A DNA stretch of 64,000 nt, from positions 1,922,001-1,986,000 of the forward strand of contig CBDBJQ010000006.1 in assembly GCA_965206405.1 (NCBI GenBank), written 5' to 3'. This DNA comes from CBDBJQ01 sp965206405. GTDB taxonomy: Bacteria > Pseudomonadota > Alphaproteobacteria > UBA8366. The translations under genes and the position numbers were made by a program. Below are positions 27,654 through 36,913 of this stretch, piece by piece. Under the pieces are notes generated by a model, which worked only from the letters and a program-made list of their open reading frames with translations, did no database searches and was not told where the DNA came from. Numbering within the stretch: the stretch's first letter is position 1; every line of letters starts with the position of its first letter.

Positions 27654-28637
27654 TCAGCCGTTATAGAATGGGCGACCGGAATCCCGCAGCCAAAGCCTGA
27701 TCAGGTGGCGTTTGTGCGCCGCATCGGCGCCGTCGGTGAAACCCGTGCGCCTGTGGGCGCAGCGGCGGTTGTCGAGAATCTGGATCTGACCGCGCTCGAA
27801 GGCGAAGGTTTTCGCCATTCCGGGCCGGTTCATGATGTCCTCGAGCGCCTCGAGCGCTGACAGGCCCTCTTCGTCCGGGGTTTCTTCTGCAAGCGCATAG
27901 CCGTTTTTCACCTGGAACCGGGACAGGCGGCCCGCAAGGTCTCCGTCGCGCAGCTCGAACAGCGGATGGCGCAGCGTCATGGCGTCTCCTGGTGCATGCT
28001 CGCGCTGGCGGTCGAAGATGAAATCCCGGTACAGCCGCTCCACCAGTTCCGGATGCTCGACAAGCATCGCGTTATAGACCGCATGCAAGCTCACCACGCC
28101 GCTGATCCCGCCCTCTAGCGTGGGATTCACGCAGAGCAGGCCGACATAGTCCGGCGGACACAGATTGTAGCTGTTGTCGGTGTGGAAGTTTTGCTCGGCG
28201 TTGGTGATGTCAGGACGCACGCCGTTGCCCGGTTTCTTTCCGGTGTCGCGTACATCGTAGATCATCGTACCGTCCCACTTCTGGGCAACGGGCCGGGCCA
28301 GCATTGCCGACAGCAGCCAGTAGACGGCTTTGGCGGAAGCGGGTGCCATGTCATCGAGAGGCAGGCGGTCGATGAGCGCAAAACCGACGCCATGATCGAG
28401 GGTCTCGCGCACCGCTGCCATCAGCATCCGGCATGCCGGGATGTCGAAATCCTCCGGCCGCAGGGCCTCGAAGGGTAGCGGATTGTCTTTCAGCACCCCG
28501 GCGATGCCGGTTATCTCAGAAAGGGCTTCCGCCGGAATGCGCACCAGCCCGTCTGCCGGCGCAAGATCGTCTCCGGTCCAGACGCTCGATCCCTCGAGAG
28601 GGGAAAATAGTGCAGAAAGCGGCTGCTGGCTGGCCAT
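27654..28637 (-). CDS. TauD/TfdA-like Fe(II)/2-oxoglutarate dioxygenase
   Basis: This is a 327-residue non-heme iron oxygenase of the TauD family. The iron ligands are H and D in NFHTDNSY near residue 145 and a distal H in DNRRCAHRRTGF near 293; the 2-oxoglutarate arginine is in RLWLR. The sequence is closer to gamma-butyrobetaine/trimethyllysine-type members than to taurine dioxygenase. Start ATG 28637 or 28655 cannot be resolved because neither has a strong ribosome-binding site. It precedes a TRAP transporter on the same strand, so its substrate may be the imported compound. Confidence 0.8.
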   Translation of the reverse strand: MASQQPLSALFSPLEGSSVWTGDDLAPADGLVRIPAEALSEITGIAGVLKDNPLPFEALRPEDFDIPACRMLMAAVRETLDHGVGFALIDRLPLDDMAPASAKAVYWLLSAMLARPVAQKWDGTMIYDVRDTGKKPGNGVRPDITNAEQNFHTDNSYNLCPPDYVGLLCVNPTLEGGISGVVSLHAVYNAMLVEHPELVERLYRDFIFDRQREHAPGDAMTLRHPLFELRDGDLAGRLSRFQVKNGYALAEETPDEEGLSALEALEDIMNRPGMAKTFAFERGQIQILDNRRCAHRRTGFTDGADAAHKRHLIRLWLRDSGRPFYNG

Positions 28638-28696
28638 GACATCACATCCCGTCATTGCCTGATTTTATACCCCGATCAGGGTGTAATCGGAGTGTG

Positions 28697-29983
28697 TCAA
28701 TAGAACTTCGAAGGCAGCCAGAGAGCGATCTCCGGATAGACGAGAAGCATGCCGGCCATGATGATCATCACCAGCACAAAGGGCAACGCGCCGACGCTCA
28801 CATCGTTGAACGGACCACCACTCGTCCGGATACCGTGCACGACGTAGAGATTGACGCCGATCGGCGGCGTGATCAGCGCCGCCTCCATGAGTACCGTTAC
28901 CAGGATACCGAACCAGACCCCGTCGAAGCCAAGCGCAACGACGATCGGAAAAATCAGCGGAACCGTGGTCAGCATCATGGAGAAGGTTTCCATGAACATG
29001 CCCAGAATCAGATACATCAGGACGATGATCAGCATCGTCTCCATCGGCGTCAGGCCGAGTTCGTTGATGAAATCCGTCAGCGCGCGGGTGGCACCCATGA
29101 AACCGAGCACGAAGTTCAGAAACACCGCAGCCAGGATGATCAGCATGATCATCGCGGTGGTCCGCATTGTTCCCTCGAACGCATCGCGCAGCATTCTCAG
29201 CGACAGCGTTCGTCTCCAGGCCGCGATCACCAGTGCGAGACACACCCCGATCGAGGCCGCCTCGGTCGGGGTTGCAACCCCGCCATAGATCGAGCCGACG
29301 ACCGCGACAAACAACAAGATCGGCGGCAGCAGGTCGGGCAGGCATCGAATGCGGGCCCCCCAGCTCGTTTCGACCGGATCACCGCCCCAGTCCTTCCGAT
29401 AGAGGCAGGCGGCAATCACCATCAGCATGAACATTCCGGCGAGAACGGCGCCCGGGATGATACCGGCAAGATACAACTCCGGCACCGAGGTGTCGGTGAG
29501 CAGGCCGTAGAGAATGAGATTGATCGAGGGCGGAATCAGGATGCCCAGTGTTCCACCGGCTGCCAGTGTGCCCAGGAAAAGGGATTCGTTATAATTGCGC
29601 CGTTCGATCTCAGGATACGCGACGGTGCCGACGGTCGCGGCTGTGGCCACGCTCGATCCTGAAGAAGCCGCAAAAATCGCACAGGACCCGATATTGGCGT
29701 GCATCAAGCCACCCGGCAGCCAGGACAGCCACTGGATAACCGCGTTGTACATCCGCTGGGCGATACCGGCGCGTAGCATGATTTCACCGAGCAGGATGAA
29801 CATCGGGACGGCAACGAGAATGAACTCCTTGCTCTTGTCCCAAACGAACTCGCCCATCGCGAGGCGCAGACGACCGTCCATGTAGATACTGTCGAGGAAC
29901 AGGCTGAGATCCCCGAGCACCGCGGCGACGGGGATGCTGGCAAAGACCAGGCCGAGAAGGACAACGATGGTTGTCGCCAGCAT
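28697..29983 (-). CDS. dctM: TRAP transporter large permease (DctM family)
   Basis: This is the 428-residue, roughly 12-helix subunit that carries solute across the membrane driven by the sodium gradient. The motifs AASSGSSVATAATVGTVAYPE near residue 107 and GTLAAGGTLGILIPPSI near 140 are characteristic. It starts 1 nt after dctQ and is the third gene of a dctP-Q-M set. Confidence 0.95.
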   Translation of the reverse strand: MLATTIVVLLGLVFASIPVAAVLGDLSLFLDSIYMDGRLRLAMGEFVWDKSKEFILVAVPMFILLGEIMLRAGIAQRMYNAVIQWLSWLPGGLMHANIGSCAIFAASSGSSVATAATVGTVAYPEIERRNYNESLFLGTLAAGGTLGILIPPSINLILYGLLTDTSVPELYLAGIIPGAVLAGMFMLMVIAACLYRKDWGGDPVETSWGARIRCLPDLLPPILLFVAVVGSIYGGVATPTEAASIGVCLALVIAAWRRTLSLRMLRDAFEGTMRTTAMIMLIILAAVFLNFVLGFMGATRALTDFINELGLTPMETMLIIVLMYLILGMFMETFSMMLTTVPLIFPIVVALGFDGVWFGILVTVLMEAALITPPIGVNLYVVHGIRTSGGPFNDVSVGALPFVLVMIIMAGMLLVYPEIALWLPSKFY

Positions 29984-29984
29984 G

Positions 29985-30596
29985 TCAGGATATCTCCCGG
30001 CCGCCGACAGAATTACCGCCGGAGATATCCATGCCGTGCGTTTCTTCTTCGATCTCTTCCTGGACCGACAGTACCCCGGCCACCTTGCTGACTGTCGCCA
30101 GGTCGCCCCGAATCAGGGCGACAACTGCGTAAACCGAGATAAACAACAGGGTGAACATGAACAGGACAAGCCCGCTCGCCCAGAAAAACTGCGGAATCCA
30201 GAGCGGTGTCACCAGCGTCGTGATCGAGACAGAATCCTGTATAAACGATGTGATCAGCGTGAAGACCGCGCGCTCGGTAAGAACACTCATGAACACGACC
30301 AGGGCACCGAGTCCGGCGAGGTCGAAAACCGCTTTCAGCCAGCGCGGCATGAGATTGTAGAACGCATCAATCCGGATGTTGGCCCGATGCAGAAGGCAAT
30401 AGGAATAAGCCCAGGTCGTCGCCGCCGCGAAGATGTAGCCGGAAATCTCGTCCGAACCGCTCATTGTCACGCCGATGAACTTCCGGCACAGCACGTCGAC
30501 CGTGACGATGACGGCCGCAATCGTCAGCGCTGCGCCGCCGGCCCAGACAGCGATCTGGGAAACGCGCATCAGCGCCTGATGTATCAGAGCGAACAT
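29985..30596 (-). CDS. dctQ: TRAP transporter small permease (DctQ family)
   Basis: This is a 203-residue four-helix subunit that joins the binding protein to DctM. The conserved pattern RKFIGVTMSGSDEISGYIFAAATTWAYSY near residues 37-65 and HRANIRIDAFYNLMP after it are typical. It lies 108 bp downstream of dctP, with a stable hairpin in that gap. Confidence 0.92.
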   Translation of the reverse strand: MFALIHQALMRVSQIAVWAGGAALTIAAVIVTVDVLCRKFIGVTMSGSDEISGYIFAAATTWAYSYCLLHRANIRIDAFYNLMPRWLKAVFDLAGLGALVVFMSVLTERAVFTLITSFIQDSVSITTLVTPLWIPQFFWASGLVLFMFTLLFISVYAVVALIRGDLATVSKVAGVLSVQEEIEEETHGMDISGGNSVGGREIS

Positions 30597-30662
30597 GCGG
30601 GCAAGCGGCAGAATGCCAAAATGATCAAATGAGCAGAAATGATTGGATAAGAGGGCGCACGA

Positions 30663-30689
30663 AGGGCGGCCGCCAAAAGCGACCGCCCT
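30663..30689 (-). terminator. Intercistronic hairpin between dctP and dctQ
   Basis: AGGGCGGTCGC, a five-base loop and GCGGCCGCCCT pair over 11 bp with one G-T pair. No T-run follows. Such stems between a binding-protein gene and its permease genes usually raise the level of the first cistron by protecting mRNA ends or attenuating read-through. Confidence 0.6.
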
Positions 30690-30704
30690 GAACTCGCACG
30701 GCTA

Positions 30705-31775
30705 TTACAGCTCGGCTTTCAGGCCGAGATGCTTGCCGATCGTGGCGTTCCAGTCATCAACGCAGGACTGGCCGCAACGCTTGGCCCAGCGCTTGATCAC
30801 GTAGTCGTTGAGGATTTCCTGGACCATCTTCTTGTCGGTAGCCGAAGGCTCGATCGGAGTCATGCCGCCCGGCTCGCCAAGGTCGCAGGGGCCGGACGCG
30901 TTGCAGTCCATACCGCGCTGGTTGTTGATTGCCGTCGCCCGCCACATCTCGTCCTGGAGCTTGATGGCTTCGGCCTGGATGAGGTCGCGGGTGTCGGCCG
31001 ACAGGCCTTCCCATACCTTGGTGTTCAGTGCCAGTACCGACGCCGTGAAGCCGAGACGGACCCGGATGTTGTGGGTCACGACCTGCCACCACTTGGCGTT
31101 GTAGGCCGGAAGAGTTCCGGTGATACCGCAATCGGCAACGCCCTTCTGCAGGGCCGGTACGACCTCGGCGAAGGTGATCGTAACCGCGCTCGCATTCAGC
31201 CCCTCGATGAAGTCACCGAGAGTGGTGTTGTAGGTGCGGATCTTCTTGCCGGCCATATCCTTGAGCGAAACCGACTTCGTGTCTCCGAGATTGCACCAGA
31301 GCTGCTGGCTCGGCCATGCGTAGTTCATCAGAACCGTGGAGCCGTATTTCTTTTTGAACTCCCGCTTGATGATCGGCATGTAGACATCAAGCACGCCCCG
31401 TGCCTTGGAGAACTCCTGGACCATGCCAGCCAGATCCGCGCCCTCGATCGCCGGGCTGTCGGAGGCGACGTAACTCAGAACCACATGGGCACCGTCAAAG
31501 GCCCCCAGTTTGACCTGCCGCATCAACTCGAAGCCGGACAAGCCGAGCTCGGTCAGCGGTTTGGCGTTGGCGGTCAGCTTGCCGCCGGACGCTTTCGGCA
31601 GGGACTCTTGCCAGAACTTGCTCTCGCGCGACTTCCAGTGGTCGAGATTGCCCCAGGTGCCAACGATATTGAATTTCTTGGTATCGATCGCCTGTGCCGG
31701 CAATCCGGCGGCCAAGGCCATACCGAATGCGGCGGCAAAAACGGCCATTCCGATTGTTTTCAGATTGAAGGTCAT
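30705..31775 (-). CDS. dctP: TRAP transporter substrate-binding protein (DctP family)
   Basis: This is a periplasmic binding protein with a signal peptide ending GLPAQA near residue 29. The conserved arginine region DMAGKKIRTYNTTLGDFIEGL near 180 binds the carboxylate of organic acids in this family. The 356-residue length is normal. A GGGGAG ribosome-binding site precedes the ATG. It is divergent from hyuA, 202 bp away, so both units may answer to the same substrate. Confidence 0.92.
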   Translation of the reverse strand: MTFNLKTIGMAVFAAAFGMALAAGLPAQAIDTKKFNIVGTWGNLDHWKSRESKFWQESLPKASGGKLTANAKPLTELGLSGFELMRQVKLGAFDGAHVVLSYVASDSPAIEGADLAGMVQEFSKARGVLDVYMPIIKREFKKKYGSTVLMNYAWPSQQLWCNLGDTKSVSLKDMAGKKIRTYNTTLGDFIEGLNASAVTITFAEVVPALQKGVADCGITGTLPAYNAKWWQVVTHNIRVRLGFTASVLALNTKVWEGLSADTRDLIQAEAIKLQDEMWRATAINNQRGMDCNASGPCDLGEPGGMTPIEPSATDKKMVQEILNDYVIKRWAKRCGQSCVDDWNATIGKHLGLKAEL

Positions 31776-31977
31776 ACTTCACTCCCCTGTCGTCCAGCAT
31801 TCTGCGCCAGATGCGTATTTTTTGTTGTGCCGATGTGCGTTCGCTCGCTTGCGCCTGCTGCCGGCGGCGAGAGTGTCCCTGTGACGGGCCAGTGAGTCAA
31901 CAAAAGCGCGCGAAACAGCGCATGATTGCCATCCCTCCCCGCGTCGCTATAGTCCCCCACCAGGGAGCACCCGCAGC

Positions 31978-34065
31978 ATGACATGGATCATCGGCGTCGA
32001 TGTCGGCGGCACATTCACCGACTTCCACGCCTACGATGCTGCAACCGGCTCCACGCTCGCGCACAAGCGCCCATCAACGCCTACCGATCCCGCCGAGGCC
32101 GTTCTCGATGGGCTGGACTGGCTGATTCGCGAAGGCGGCATCCCGCCGCAGGAAATCGCACGAATAGCGCATGGCACGACCGTCGCCACCAACGCTTTAA
32201 TCCAGCGCCGTGGCGCACCGCTGGCCCTGGTTACGACCAAAGGATTCCGCGATCTGGTGGAAATCGGCCGCCAGATCCGCCCCCGGATGTACGATCTCCA
32301 GGCTGACTCGCCGCCGCCGCTGACGCCGCGAGAAAAACGCTTCGAGGTCGCCGAGCGGATCGGCTCTTCCGGAGAGGTCGTCGAATCCCTGGATGAGGAC
32401 TCCCTCGCCGCCGCCGTCGCTGCGGTAAAAGCGTCCGGTGTCGAGGCCTGCGCGGTCGGTTTGCTGTTCTCCCATCTCAATCCCGCGCATGAAGAACGCG
32501 TCGCCGAGGCCCTGCAGGCGGCCATGCCCGATCTTCATGTTTCGCTCTCGAGTGCGGTGCGGCCGGAATTCCGCGAATACGAACGCTTGTCAACCACCGT
32601 CATCAATGCCTATCTCCTGCCGCTGGTCAGCCGTTACGTTGTTCGGCTCGGCGAGGGTGTCGCCGCGCGGGCACCGGACGCCGCGATCGGCATCAACCAG
32701 TCTTCCGGCGGGCTGATGTCGGTCTTCCAGGCCAGCCGCTTTCCGGTCAGGACGGCGCTTTCGGGGCCGGCGGCCGGCGCTGTTGGCGCCCGCCACACTG
32801 CCCGACTGTCGGCGAGACCCAACATCGTCACCCTCGATATGGGCGGCACCAGCACCGATGTGTGTCTCGTGCGCGACAACCGTATCGAAATGCGCTACGA
32901 GCATGACGTCGCCGATTTTCCCGTTCGCCTGCCGATGGTCGACATCAACACCGTCGGTGCCGGCGGCGGATCGATCGCCTGGTTCGACCAGGACGGATTG
33001 TTGAAGGTCGGGCCGATCAGCGCCGGCGCCGATCCCGGCCCCGCCTGTTATGGCGCCGGCGGCACCGAGCCGACCGTGACCGATGCCAATCTCGTGCTCA
33101 ACCGGCTGTCGTCGCGGGGGTTGCTCGGCGGCGGCATGGCCCTTGACGTCGATGCGGCTGCACGGGCTATCCAGCCGGTCGCCGAGCGTCTTGGCTCCAC
33201 CATCGAGAGCGCCGCCCACGGCATCATCGCCATCGTGCTCGCCAACATGGTGCGCGCGATCCGTTCGGTCTCGACTGAACGGGGACACGATCCGCGTGGC
33301 TTTTCCCTGATGCCGCTCGGGGGTGCCGGGCCGCTGCATGCAAGCGGCGTTGCACGGGCCCTCGGTATCCGCGAAATCGTGCTGCCGGCCGCGCCCGGAA
33401 TTCTCTGCGCCCAGGGTCTCGTTGCCTCTGATCTCAAGGAGGATTTTGTCGCCAGCGCGCGAATCTACGTCGACGAAACGGGCACCGAAGAGGCAGCTCG
33501 CCAGCTCGATGCCCTCGCCGAGCGGGCCCGGATCTGGCATGAGCGAGAGGGCGTGGCACCTGATCGCCGTAGCGTCGAGATTGAGTTCGCAATGCGCTAC
33601 GTTGGCCAGAATTTCGAACTCGCAATCCCCATCCCCACGGATGACGGCGCGAAAGAGAAATTCTGCACCTCTGATGGCACCGCCCTATCGCCGGAGCGGC
33701 TGACGGCGCTGTTCTGGGATGCTCATGACCGCGCCTATGGCTTTCACAACCCGCACGATGCGATCGAGATCGTCAATCTGCGGTTGACCGCACGAGGCCG
33801 CCTCGAACGGCCGGAAGCAGAAATCCGCACACCGGGCGGCGATGAACCTGCGATCCGCGAGATTCGCGATGTGTATCACGATTCCGAAAAACCCGAGCCC
33901 ACTCCCGTCTACGACCGCGGCGACCTCGCCCCCAATCATAGTGTTTCGGGACCAGCAATCATCGAACAGTTCGACTGCACGACAGTGCTTCATCCCGGAG
34001 ACACGGCACAGGTCGATGACAGCCTCAATATTCTAATTACCGTTGGCAAAGGAGCCGACTCATGA
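31978..34065 (+). CDS. hyuA: Hydantoinase/oxoprolinase subunit A (HyuA-like)
   Basis: This is the ATP-binding half of an ATP-dependent cyclic amide hydrolase or related carboxylase. The 695-residue protein opens with GVDVGGTFTDFHAYD, the phosphate-binding loop of the family, and has TLDMGGTSTDVCLVRDN near 285 and NTVGAGGGSIAWFD near 320. Together with HyuB it could open hydantoins, 5-oxoproline or similar rings; the substrate is not readable. An AGGGAG ribosome-binding site precedes ATG 31978. It overlaps hyuB by 4 nt. Confidence 0.93.
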   Translation: MTWIIGVDVGGTFTDFHAYDAATGSTLAHKRPSTPTDPAEAVLDGLDWLIREGGIPPQEIARIAHGTTVATNALIQRRGAPLALVTTKGFRDLVEIGRQIRPRMYDLQADSPPPLTPREKRFEVAERIGSSGEVVESLDEDSLAAAVAAVKASGVEACAVGLLFSHLNPAHEERVAEALQAAMPDLHVSLSSAVRPEFREYERLSTTVINAYLLPLVSRYVVRLGEGVAARAPDAAIGINQSSGGLMSVFQASRFPVRTALSGPAAGAVGARHTARLSARPNIVTLDMGGTSTDVCLVRDNRIEMRYEHDVADFPVRLPMVDINTVGAGGGSIAWFDQDGLLKVGPISAGADPGPACYGAGGTEPTVTDANLVLNRLSSRGLLGGGMALDVDAAARAIQPVAERLGSTIESAAHGIIAIVLANMVRAIRSVSTERGHDPRGFSLMPLGGAGPLHASGVARALGIREIVLPAAPGILCAQGLVASDLKEDFVASARIYVDETGTEEAARQLDALAERARIWHEREGVAPDRRSVEIEFAMRYVGQNFELAIPIPTDDGAKEKFCTSDGTALSPERLTALFWDAHDRAYGFHNPHDAIEIVNLRLTARGRLERPEAEIRTPGGDEPAIREIRDVYHDSEKPEPTPVYDRGDLAPNHSVSGPAIIEQFDCTTVLHPGDTAQVDDSLNILITVGKGADS

Positions 34066-35762
34066 CCGAAAACCACGAGCTGGATCCGGTCACGCTCGAA
34101 ATCTTCCTGAACGCGCTGCGTTCGGTGACCGACGAGACGTTCATTGCTCTGATGAAGAGCGCGTATTCGACCAACATCAAGGAGCGACGGGACCATTCGA
34201 CGGCGATCTGCGATCCGGATGGCCGTCTCGTCGTCCAGGCCGAAAACTCGCTACCGATCCATCTCGCCTCAATGACCGGGCTGATGGACCGACTGCTCGC
34301 AAAGTATTCCCGCGAGGAGATCCGGCCCGGAGACATCTTCATCGCCAACGATCCGCATGTCGCCGGCGGCACGCATCTCCCGGACATCAACCTCGCCATG
34401 CCGGTGTTTTCCGGCGACCGGCTCGCCGCCTTTATCTGCAACATCGCCCATCACGCCGATGTCGGCGGCATGGCGCCGGGATCGATGGCCGGCGGTATGT
34501 CGGAAATCTATCAGGAAGGCATTCGGATTCCGGTCGTCCGCCTGTTCCGGGAAGGCGAACTGCAACAAGACATTCTCGATCTCCTGCTCCTGAATGTGCG
34601 CCTGCCGGAAGAACGGCGCGGCGATTACTATGCCCAGATCGCGGCCTGCCGCCTTGGCGAGCGCCGTCTCCTCGAAGTGATCGAGAGCTGGCCCGTCGAT
34701 CTTGTGCAGGCGGCCTTCGCGGAAATCCTCAGCCGCACGGAAATGAGGATGCGCAACCATGTCGTCGGCATTCCCGACGGCGTCTACAGGTTTTCCGACA
34801 TGATGGACGATGACGGGCTCGGCGCTGTCGACATCGCCATCGAACTCGCCGTGACCGTGAAAGGCGACCGCATCCATTTTGATTTTGCAGGCACCGCACC
34901 GCAAGTGCGCGGCAACATCAACGTCACCCTGAACGCCACCCATGCCGCGGCCGCCTATTGCCTCAAGGCTCTCGTCGATCCCGATGTACCGAACAACCAG
35001 GGCGTACTCGACGTCTGCGAGCTCGACTGTCCGGAAGGCGCCCTGCTGAACTGCGTCGAACCGGCGCCCGTGGCCGCGCGGGCCAATACCAGCCAGCGCA
35101 TCATCGACGCCGTCATCGGCGCCCTCGCCCCCGCCCTTCCCGAAGCGGCCGTCGGGGCCGCCAACGGCGCCAACACTACGGCCGTGTTCTCCGGCACCGA
35201 CCCTGCCACCGGAAAAGGCTATCTCTATCTCGAGACGCTCGGCGGCGGCTTTGGCGGCCGCAGCGCCAAGGACGGCAAGGACGGGGTCCAGGTCCACATC
35301 ACCAATACCTCGAACCTTCCGGTCGAGGTGATTGAAAGCGAATATCCGCTGCGGGTTCTGGAATACGGCTTTGTCGAGGATTCCGGCGGTGCGGGCACCT
35401 GGCGCGGCGGCCTCGGCCTGCGTCGTGTCATTGCGCCCGTCGGCCATGACTGCATCTTCAACGGGGCCGGCGAGCGGTTCCGGCACCAGCCCTGGGGGAT
35501 CTTCGGCGGCGGCCCCGGCCGCAGCGGCCGTTTTCTTCATCAGCACGGCGACGGAACTGCCGAGAAACTCGCCATCAAGCCGGCGGAGATTCCCCTCACA
35601 CCCGGCGATTCGATCGTGGTCGAGACGCCCGGCGCTGGTGGCTACGGGGATCCAGCCAAGCGCTCCGCAGATGACCTGGCGCAGGACCGCAGGAGCGGAA
35701 AGTTCAGCGATGCCTTCCTGGCCGAGGCATATGAGGTTTTGTCCGACACCTCGTCCAAGTGA
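34062..35762 (+). CDS. hyuB: Hydantoinase/oxoprolinase subunit B (HyuB-like)
   Basis: This is the second subunit, 566 residues. Family blocks include LDPVTLEIFLNALRSVTDE at the start, KERRDHSTAICDPDGRLVVQAE near 33, GDIFIANDPHVAGGTHLPDI near 90, and GGFGGRSAKDGKDGVQ near 390. It is coupled to hyuA by ATGA. The two probably form the core of the catabolic block fed by the TRAP importer. Confidence 0.94.
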   Translation: MTENHELDPVTLEIFLNALRSVTDETFIALMKSAYSTNIKERRDHSTAICDPDGRLVVQAENSLPIHLASMTGLMDRLLAKYSREEIRPGDIFIANDPHVAGGTHLPDINLAMPVFSGDRLAAFICNIAHHADVGGMAPGSMAGGMSEIYQEGIRIPVVRLFREGELQQDILDLLLLNVRLPEERRGDYYAQIAACRLGERRLLEVIESWPVDLVQAAFAEILSRTEMRMRNHVVGIPDGVYRFSDMMDDDGLGAVDIAIELAVTVKGDRIHFDFAGTAPQVRGNINVTLNATHAAAAYCLKALVDPDVPNNQGVLDVCELDCPEGALLNCVEPAPVAARANTSQRIIDAVIGALAPALPEAAVGAANGANTTAVFSGTDPATGKGYLYLETLGGGFGGRSAKDGKDGVQVHITNTSNLPVEVIESEYPLRVLEYGFVEDSGGAGTWRGGLGLRRVIAPVGHDCIFNGAGERFRHQPWGIFGGGPGRSGRFLHQHGDGTAEKLAIKPAEIPLTPGDSIVVETPGAGGYGDPAKRSADDLAQDRRSGKFSDAFLAEAYEVLSDTSSK

Positions 35763-35869
35763 TCGCGTCTCTGTCTGACCGAGTCTCTTGACCGCATCTC
35801 TGTGACTTACAGCCTGTCGTCGCCTATGTTTGAAGGCATTGAAATATCGGAAAATACGGGGAAAACACA

Positions 35870-36886
35870 ATGACGCAACGCTGGGAAGAACGGCCGGCGG
35901 GCTCGAACTGGGGTGAATTCGGCCCCGATGACCAGCTCGGCCAGCTCAACTACCTCACCCCGGAGACCACGGTGAAAGCGGCGCAGGAGATCCGCGAGGG
36001 AATCCGGTTCTGCCTCAGCCTGCCGCTCGATATTCCGGCAACCAACGCCACCAACCTCCGCCGCCACCCGCCGGAGTTCAAACCGATCACCCGCGACGGC
36101 GCCGTTGCCTTCAACCTGCCGCTCGGAAACGCCACCCCAGGCCGCACGGACGTCAACAGCGACGAGGCGGTCCTGATCCATACCCAGCACTCCACCCAGT
36201 GGGACGCCTTTGGTCATATGGGGTCGATGTTCGACGCCGATGGCGACGGCGAGCGGGAGCCGATCCAGTACAACGGCCACAGCGTGATGGGTGTCGGAGG
36301 CAAGGCCCGGTATGGCGATGTCGGCGCCTGGAATCTCGGCATCGAGCACATGGCTCGGCATTGCGTACAGGGACGCGGCGTTCTCGTCGACCTCAAGCGC
36401 CGTTTTGGCGAGGAGTGCCGACCCGTCGGGCATACCGACCTCATGCAGATCCTCGAGGAAGATGGCGTGACGGTGGAACAAGGCGATATCCTCTGCGTCT
36501 ATACTGGCTACGCCGACAAGCTCATCGAACTGGGCGCGGACATCCCGGCAGACCTGCCGCGGCGGCACTGCCCCGCCCTTGATGGCCAGGACAACGCTCT
36601 GCTCGAATGGATCGCCGCAACCGGCATGGCCGCCCTCACCTGCGACAACCGGGCGGTTGAGTTCGAGCATGAAGGGCTTGCCGAGGGCGTCACCTGCGGT
36701 CCAGGTCTGCCGTTGCACGAGCTGTGTCTGTTCAAGCGCGGAATCCATCTTGGCGAGATGTGGTACTTCGCCGAGATCGCCGCCTGGCTGCATGCCAACG
36801 GGCGCAACCGCTTCTTCCTGACGGCCCCGCCCCTGCACCTGCCGGGCGCTGTCGGCTCGCCCGCCAATCCGATCGGCACCGTCTAG
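35870..36886 (+). CDS. Cyclase-family hydrolase (kynurenine formamidase/isatin hydrolase superfamily)
   Basis: This is a 338-residue member of the putative cyclase family, metal-dependent hydrolases of cyclic or N-formyl amides. The metal-binding region reads HTQHSTQWDAFGHMG near residues 103-117, the STQWD variant of the longer subgroup, and a second block GILVDL-like GVLVDLKRRFG lies near 178. It follows HyuB by 107 bp. A plausible role is opening or finishing a ring or imide related to the HyuAB substrate. The exact reaction is unknown. Confidence 0.82.
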   Translation: MTQRWEERPAGSNWGEFGPDDQLGQLNYLTPETTVKAAQEIREGIRFCLSLPLDIPATNATNLRRHPPEFKPITRDGAVAFNLPLGNATPGRTDVNSDEAVLIHTQHSTQWDAFGHMGSMFDADGDGEREPIQYNGHSVMGVGGKARYGDVGAWNLGIEHMARHCVQGRGVLVDLKRRFGEECRPVGHTDLMQILEEDGVTVEQGDILCVYTGYADKLIELGADIPADLPRRHCPALDGQDNALLEWIAATGMAALTCDNRAVEFEHEGLAEGVTCGPGLPLHELCLFKRGIHLGEMWYFAEIAAWLHANGRNRFFLTAPPLHLPGAVGSPANPIGTV

Positions 36887-36913
36887 CCCGGCATACCGGG
36901 CTGGAGCAGGATT

